Shown here: piece by piece, positions 5,811 through 9,776 of the stretch | How the letters are laid out: each line of letters starts with the position of its first letter | Position numbering within the stretch: the stretch's first letter is position 1 | Assembly (NCBI GenBank): GCA_003533825.1 | Contig: DQCG01000407.1 | Location: forward strand, 1,569-11,344 | Reading direction: 5' to 3' | DNA: 9,776 nucleotides | Origin: Phycisphaerales bacterium | GTDB lineage: Bacteria > Planctomycetota > Phycisphaerae > Sedimentisphaerales > Anaerobacaceae | Made by a program: the position numbers and the translations under genes | The notes under the pieces: generated by a model | The model's input: the letters and a program-made list of their open reading frames with translations, nothing else | The model's database searches: none | What the model was told of the DNA's origin: nothing

Positions 5811-7160
5811 CTATAGTGTCCAGCCTTGCCGATACGGCGGATTGATATACTGGTTCGCCTCGTCGCAGTTGGTGAATCGCATGTTCTTGCTGTCCCACTC
5901 GAGTTTATGTCCCAGCATCTGCATTGCAATAATTCCCAGCCTTGCCAGTTCGGTCAGCGGGCCGCCGTAGTCGAAATTCGAGCCCGGCTTGCCGCCGTTC
6001 TTGATGGCGCCCAACCAGTCCTGGTGGTGGCCCCTTACACGCGGGATTGTCTCTTCGGGCAGCTTGTAATCCTTCATCTTTGCTTCCGGGATGATTCGTA
6101 CGCTGCCGGCACCGTGTGAGCCGTGCATTATTTTGCCCTTGTCTCCGATGATAATAGCCCCGGTGCGCTGCACTTTTCGCCCTGCCTCCAGGTCGTTCGG
6201 ACGCGGGATCTCCCGCTTGCCGCTGTACCAGAATAGCTTGACGGGGCCGCGCTTGCCTTTGGCCGGGAAATTGAATGTAATCATCGAACCGGACGGGAAA
6301 GTATCGGCGTTTTTCCCGGGATCATAATCGTCCGCCTCGGCCCGGATGGTGGTCGGGGCTCCGAGATCGAGTGCCCAGAAAACCGGGTCAACGACGTGAC
6401 AAATCCAGTCGCCGATAGTGCCTGAGCCGAACGGCATCCAGCCTCGCCATCTGCCTGGGTGGTACATCGGATTATACCTTCGATGCCCGGCCGGTCCCAG
6501 CCAGAGGTCCCAATCCATCTCGGGCGGAATGTCGTGTATCTCGCTGCGCTTGGACAACTGGTCGATCTTGCAGTGGTTTGCCCCGCAGGCTGCATGCACC
6601 TCAGTGACGTTTCCAATCGCCCCGTCCCATATCCACTCACAAAACATGCGGATGGAATTTGATGAATGCCCCTGGTTGCCTAATTGCGTTACTACTTTGT
6701 GTTTTCGGGCAGCTTTAATCAACTCGCGAATCTCATAGATGGAGTGGGCCAGCGGCTTCTCGCAATAGACATGCTTGCCTCTTCTGATCGCATCCATAGC
6801 TGCAATGGCATGAGTGTGGTCCGGGGTGCAGACAGCCACCGCATCGATCCGGTTATCCATCTCGTCCAGCATCTTGCGAAAATCCTGGTACCTCTTTGCG
6901 CAGGGGTGTTTCTTGGATGCTTCCTCCATCCGCCTGGTATCCACGTCGCAAAGCGCGACAATATTCTCGCTGCCACAGCCTCCGACACTTGCTTTGCCTC
7001 GCCCGCCGACGCCGATGATGGCGATATTCAGTTTGTCACTGGGAGCTGTTCGGCCTGCTCCCCCCAGGACGTAACGCGGCACTATTGTAAACGCCGTCAC
7101 GGCTCCCGCCGCACTTTGCAAAAACTCACGTCTCGAAGTCTTGTTGCTGCCCTTACTCAT
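5811..7160 (-). CDS. Tat-exported Gfo/Idh/MocA family oxidoreductase (EKP-type)
   Basis: The 449-residue protein is a second exported NAD(P)-type oxidoreductase, clearly of another subfamily than its downstream neighbour. The Tat motif SRREFL is at residues 9-14, with the signal running to about residue 35. The nucleotide-binding loop is GVGGRG (50-55), CDVD (71-74) ends strand 2, and CTPDHTH (111-117) is typical. EKPL (134-137) has the conserved Lys135. GDWICHVVD (250-258) holds the probable catalytic His255. The WDLWLGPAGHRRYNPMYHPGRW region (217-238) is a hallmark of planctomycete Gfo/Idh/MocA proteins. ATG 7160 is preferred because GGAGG lies seven bases upstream; TTG 7166 would sit one base from it. 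The gene follows the sulfatase by 83 bases and is followed after 25 bases by the next oxidoreductase, which suggests a desulfation-then-oxidation pathway. The substrate cannot be deduced. Confidence 0.92.
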   Translation of the reverse strand: MSKGSNKTSRREFLQSAAGAVTAFTIVPRYVLGGAGRTAPSDKLNIAIIGVGGRGKASVGGCGSENIVALCDVDTRRMEEASKKHPCAKRYQDFRKMLDEMDNRIDAVAVCTPDHTHAIAAMDAIRRGKHVYCEKPLAHSIYEIRELIKAARKHKVVTQLGNQGHSSNSIRMFCEWIWDGAIGNVTEVHAACGANHCKIDQLSKRSEIHDIPPEMDWDLWLGPAGHRRYNPMYHPGRWRGWMPFGSGTIGDWICHVVDPVFWALDLGAPTTIRAEADDYDPGKNADTFPSGSMITFNFPAKGKRGPVKLFWYSGKREIPRPNDLEAGRKVQRTGAIIIGDKGKIMHGSHGAGSVRIIPEAKMKDYKLPEETIPRVRGHHQDWLGAIKNGGKPGSNFDYGGPLTELARLGIIAMQMLGHKLEWDSKNMRFTNCDEANQYINPPYRQGWTL

Positions 7161-7243
7161 AATCAAACCTCCAAATGTATTATCTAATGCAGGTTCTTGC
7201 CCGCGTTGCTATGAATGTAGTTCAGTGTATTTTCCATATAATC

Positions 7244-8770
7244 TTATCGAATCGATTCTTCCGGCAATTCCATTTTTACTCCTTCGTCGAGAGGCATTTT
7301 GTCCGGTAACGCGCCGGTTTGTTTGATCAAACGAGCCAGTTCCGCCTTCAATTCTGCGACGATAGAAGCGTATTTCAGATCATTGATGAGATTGTTTTTT
7401 TCGTTCGGGTCTTCCTTGAGGTTATACAGTTCTGCCATGTGTCGATCCGGCCCACCGTCACCGTGGGGATAGTGTACGTATTTCCACTCGTCGGTGCGAA
7501 CGCCCCGCACGTTCGGCGTGTAAGGGAACTGCTTCTCGTAGTTGTATTCATAGAGCCATGATTTTCGCCAACTTGTATTTTTGCCTTTGAGCAGTTGTTT
7601 CCATGACTTACCGTGAATGTTTTTAAGAGGCCTGGCCCGGCAGATATCTACAATCGAGGGTGCCATGTCAATATTAAGAACCTGTTGTTTTACGACTGTG
7701 CCGGGTTTGACAAGTTTGGGATAGCGAACGATCAGTGGGACACGGATGCTCTCTTCGTGCATGGTTCGCTTGTCGATCATACCGTGTTCGCCAAGCAGGA
7801 ATGAGTTGTCGCTCGTGAAGATGATGAGCGTATTATCGAGCTGTCCGATTTCTTCGAGCGTCCTGTAAATCTCGCCTACACTATCGTCCACCGAATTAAT
7901 AGTGCCGGTGTAGCTTCGGACAAACGTTCCGAATATATCGACGCCCTCGGGACGTTTATCCGGAAAATCTTTGCGGAATCCGTAGAGCGGCCCGTAGATG
8001 CCGTGCCACGTATCAAGCCTTTCAGTCACCCATTTCGGCTTGGTTTCCAGATGAAAACCGGTCTCGGGATAAGGAACCGCGACATCGTCGTAGGTGTGTT
8101 TATATTTTTCTTCGGGGACAAAAGGACCGTGGGGGGCCTTGTGCCCCAGGATCAGCATGAACGGCTTGTCGGTTTTGCGTTTGTCCTTCAGCCAGTCAGT
8201 AGCCATATCGGTTACGCGCATAGTATAATAACCTTTGACCAGTTGTCGCGTTCCATTGATATTGAAGGTGGTGTCGTAGTATTTGCCTTGGCCCTTATGT
8301 GTGATCCAGTAATCGAAGCCGGGACGTTTTTTGTCATCCTGCTCGCCCATGTGCCACTTGCCGATATAGGCGGTGTTATAGCCGGCCTCCTGAAGGCGGC
8401 GCGGGTAGCTTGCCAGGTTAGTGGGATAGTCCGTAAAGTTATTCATCACGCCGTGCGAGTGGGCATACAGCCCGGAAAGAAACGATGCCCGACTCGGTGA
8501 GCAAAGTGAAGTCGTGACGAACATATTCTCGAACAAAGCTCCTTCTCTGGCCAACCGGTCCAGATGGGGAGTTTTCATGCCCAGCAGAGGTTTGGGCATA
8601 ATGCCGACGCAGTCCCATCTCTGGTCGTCGGTAAAGATAACCACGACGTTGGGTCGGTCTTTGCTGCCGGATGATCTGCTTGTTGTCTGGCAGCCGCCCA
8701 GGACCATTCCGGTCGTCGCCAGGCCTGCGGTTTTTAAGAAGTCCCGGCGTCCAATTCGAGTCGTATTCAT
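7244..8770 (-). CDS. Tat-exported lipoprotein sulfatase (type I, Cys-type; N-acetylglucosamine-6-sulfatase-like)
   Basis: The 508-residue protein would hydrolyse sulfate esters on a polysaccharide outside the cytoplasm. The N-terminus combines a Tat motif (GRRDFL, 7-12) with a lipobox LGGC (24-27), so Cys27 is a probable lipid anchor. The sulfatase site is complete: metal Asp48-Asp49 (TDDQ), CSPSR at 90-94 (Cys90 would be matured to formylglycine), GKWH (Lys138, His140), KAPHGPF (His214), TSDNSFLLGEHG (Asp321, Asn322) and Lys334. The KAPHGPFVPEEKY stretch and overall order resemble glucosamine-6-sulfatase-type S1 enzymes; this substrate guess is weak. Maturation needs a formylglycine-generating enzyme or anSME elsewhere in the genome. 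ATG 8770 has GGGAGG four bases upstream; the frame is open to TTG 8902, but that codon is part of the -35 box. It is the first gene of the probable operon. Confidence 0.93.
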   Translation of the reverse strand: MNTTRIGRRDFLKTAGLATTGMVLGGCQTTSRSSGSKDRPNVVVIFTDDQRWDCVGIMPKPLLGMKTPHLDRLAREGALFENMFVTTSLCSPSRASFLSGLYAHSHGVMNNFTDYPTNLASYPRRLQEAGYNTAYIGKWHMGEQDDKKRPGFDYWITHKGQGKYYDTTFNINGTRQLVKGYYTMRVTDMATDWLKDKRKTDKPFMLILGHKAPHGPFVPEEKYKHTYDDVAVPYPETGFHLETKPKWVTERLDTWHGIYGPLYGFRKDFPDKRPEGVDIFGTFVRSYTGTINSVDDSVGEIYRTLEEIGQLDNTLIIFTSDNSFLLGEHGMIDKRTMHEESIRVPLIVRYPKLVKPGTVVKQQVLNIDMAPSIVDICRARPLKNIHGKSWKQLLKGKNTSWRKSWLYEYNYEKQFPYTPNVRGVRTDEWKYVHYPHGDGGPDRHMAELYNLKEDPNEKNNLINDLKYASIVAELKAELARLIKQTGALPDKMPLDEGVKMELPEESIR

Positions 8771-8873
8771 AATACCTCCCTGCTTTTTAGCACTTGCTTT
8801 AGTATTTTGTTTGCAGTTATCTGTGCTGTCATTATTTTTCAGCCACTTTTCGGCGAAATACCTGCCGAATGCT

Positions 8874-8902
8874 AATAAACATGATAATGCGCAGATTGTC
8901 AA
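8874..8902 (-). promoter_or_regulatory. Promoter of the sulfatase-oxidoreductase operon
   Basis: On the minus strand, TTGACA (8897-8902, perfect) is followed after 17 bases by TTTATT (8874-8879, four of six consensus). The predicted start near 8867 gives a leader of about 97 bases. A short CGGC/GCCG stem (8851-8854 with 8864-8867) lies at its very 5' end. No operator can be identified. Confidence 0.55.
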
Positions 8903-8914
8903 GCGCTACAAGCA

Positions 8915-8937
8915 GACCGGGTTGAGGTTGCCCGGCC
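8915..8937 (-). terminator. Possible terminator hairpin after the LTD gene
   Basis: GACCGGG (8915-8921) and CCCGGCC (8931-8937) form a 7-bp stem with one G-T pair and a 9-base loop, 30 bases past the LTD stop codon. The minus-strand sequence after it (TGCTTGTAG) lacks a proper T-run. It may stall or stabilise the transcript 3' end rather than act as a classical terminator. Confidence 0.3.
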
Positions 8938-8966
8938 TTTGAAAAGCAATCGGTATCCATGAAAAT

Positions 8967-9776
8967 CTATTCGCCGGGTGAAGGATTCGCCGCGATCCAG
9001 TTTTCCGGATCGTTGCCGTAATCGGCGGGCACAATGCGCGTTAGCGAGTTACCGGATCCATCCGGTTCGATTGGCCATGGGTCCTCGCCGGCGGGATGGG
9101 AGCCGTCGCTGTAATTGACGCGGTCAATACGAATGTAGTAGCGTGTGCCTTCAAGAAGGTCGCCCGGTTTCGAGAGTTGGATTTTCTCGCCGGCATTGTT
9201 TAGCCTGCCGGCGCCCCATTCAAAAATTTGGACACCGTCGTCGGCCGAGTATACCGAATCAAATGCAGCCAAATCTTTAACCAGCAGCAGATGTTCGCCG
9301 GGGGCCATTATCGTACCGAGCGGGAAATCAAAGCTGATACCGTTGCTGTCGTCGGCAAAACGCCAGGGAACATCGACGAGCTGTTCATTGTCATATTCGG
9401 CCAAGGTAACTGCAGAATTGCTGATGTTTAGTAGCTCGATATATTCCGTGTCGCGGGCATCCTGTCCGCGATCCGAGGGCGGGACGCCCTCGAAACTGGC
9501 GGGATTGTACATAATCTCGCTGATAACTACCGGGCCGACCTTCGGGTAGGCATTTGCACCGCCCGGGGTGTTAACGCTCATTGCCACGAAATTGTATGTG
9601 CCGGTACTCTTCTGATAGCGGCCGAAGGCTACGGCAGTTTCCGAAGCATCGAATTTCTCCTGATCGTTGTATCCGGTCAATACGCCGTCGGCGCCGGAAT
9701 GCAGATAGAGTGTTTCGCCGTTTTCGCTGAGGGCGAAAGGTACATGGCAGCCCGGATCGTCCGGATTGCCGAAATT
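8967..9776 (-). CDS. Lamin-tail-domain (LTD) surface protein, C-terminal 269 residues (5' end outside window)
   Basis: The frame is open to the window edge. The first ATG- or TTG-like codons inside are not starts: the TTG at 9680 lies in continuous coding sequence (GADGVLTGYND). Visible residues 1-77 are the tail of one LTD module (FALSENGETLYLHSG, then FDASETAVAFGRYQKSTGTYN, ending NTPGGANAYP). Residues 83-about 235 form a second LTD module, starting VVISEIMYNPA and EYIELLNISN and including ISFDFPLGTIMAPGEHLLLV. The end (GNSLTRIVP, then ENWIAANPSPGE) is the typical LTD close. Such modules occur in large secreted planctomycete proteins, often with CotH-like or LamG domains; which ones are upstream here is unknown. 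Between NPA and EYIEL lies a 16-residue insert, SFEGVPPSDRGQDARD, encoded by a double palindrome. The role is probably surface or secreted; no enzyme motif is visible. Confidence 0.85.
   Translation of the reverse strand, partial: NFGNPDDPGCHVPFALSENGETLYLHSGADGVLTGYNDQEKFDASETAVAFGRYQKSTGTYNFVAMSVNTPGGANAYPKVGPVVISEIMYNPASFEGVPPSDRGQDARDTEYIELLNISNSAVTLAEYDNEQLVDVPWRFADDSNGISFDFPLGTIMAPGEHLLLVKDLAAFDSVYSADDGVQIFEWGAGRLNNAGEKIQLSKPGDLLEGTRYYIRIDRVNYSDGSHPAGEDPWPIEPDGSGNSLTRIVPADYGNDPENWIAANPSPGE
9451..9492. repeat. REP-like double palindrome inserted in frame in the LTD gene
   Basis: There are two adjacent GC-rich hairpins. The first is TCGCGGGCA (9451-9459) with TGTCCGCGA (9463-9471), a 9-bp stem with one G-T pair and a 3-base loop. 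The second is CGAGGGCG (9474-9481) with CGCCCTCG (9485-9492), a perfect 8-bp stem with a 3-base loop. Paired stems two bases apart with GGGCATCCTGTCCGC and GGGCGGGACGCCC cores are typical of dispersed extragenic-palindrome elements of the RAYT-mobilised kind. The element encodes about residues 95-109 of the visible protein and keeps the frame open. No other copy is in the window and no RAYT transposase is seen. Confidence 0.6.

Noticed and set aside
5786..5929. 48-codon N-terminal extension of the second oxidoreductase
   Set aside because: It overlaps the end of the preceding gene, has no signal-like sequence, and the internal ATG at 5785 has a good Shine-Dalgarno sequence followed by a Tat signal.
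8771..8902. 44-codon N-terminal extension of the sulfatase
   Set aside because: It starts at a TTG that belongs to the promoter -35 box, lacks a ribosome-binding site, and would bury the Tat/lipobox signal. ATG 8770 with GGGAGG is far better.
8003..8942. Plus-strand ORFs of 165 and 142 codons over the sulfatase
   Set aside because: They are antisense to catalytic sulfatase motifs, with no recognisable domain.
9451..9492. Double palindrome as a transcription terminator
   Set aside because: It lies inside a coding frame and has no T-run on either side.
8967..9680. LTD gene starting at TTG 9680
   Set aside because: The frame continues without a stop to the window edge with LTD-like sequence, so the true start is outside the window.
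1..9776. CRISPR array, tRNA, rRNA or insertion sequence
   Set aside because: No regularly spaced repeats, cloverleaf, rRNA-like segment, transposase or terminal inverted repeats were seen on either strand by eye.

Overview
The window reads as a piece of a planctomycete genome, most likely class Phycisphaerae (Sedimentisphaerales/Anaerohalosphaera-like). This rests on three protein types: twin-arginine (Tat) exported Gfo/Idh/MocA oxidoreductases of the planctomycete subfamilies, an exported Cys-type sulfatase, and a large secreted LamG protein with repeats ending in 'WRIDEVND..P.SPW.G.VWSFT'. Base composition is near 50% GC in genes and lower between them. The lineage is inferred from protein style only; there is no rRNA or marker gene.

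All convincing protein genes lie on the minus strand, so transcription runs from high to low coordinates. In that order: (i) 9776-8967, the C-terminal part of a lamin-tail-domain (LTD) surface protein whose start is outside the window and which carries a REP-like double palindrome in frame; (ii) 8770-7244, a Tat-lipoprotein sulfatase behind a good sigma70-like promoter; (iii) 7160-5811 and (iv) 5785-4400, two different Tat-exported Gfo/Idh/MocA oxidoreductases, closely spaced behind the sulfatase and probably in one operon; (v) a 373-bp gap holding a candidate small RNA on the opposite strand; (vi) 4026-2494, a Tat-exported protein resembling the L-fucose/L-arabinose isomerase fold; (vii) a 642-bp AT-rich gap with a short ferritin/rubrerythrin-like remnant, an inverted repeat and a promoter; (viii) 1851-1, the N-terminal 617 residues of a secreted LamG plus fibronectin-like-repeat protein that runs off the window.

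Taken together this looks like a locus for use of a sulfated polysaccharide. A surface-anchored sulfatase would remove sulfate, and two exported NAD(P)-type oxidoreductases and an isomerase-like protein would act on the sugars in the periplasm or paryphoplasm. LamG/LTD proteins would be surface or secreted binding partners. That chain is an inference from gene content and shared export signals; no glycoside hydrolase is visible.

The least expected signal is at 4209-4321 on the plus strand: consensus TTGACA and TATAAT boxes 16 nt apart, then a 10-bp stem with a U-rich tail and a loop containing the anti-Shine-Dalgarno sequence CCUCCUU. Thirteen nucleotides of that loop are perfectly complementary to the leader of the LamG gene, including its whole ribosome-binding site. 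This suggests a compact regulatory RNA that could silence translation of the neighbouring surface protein.
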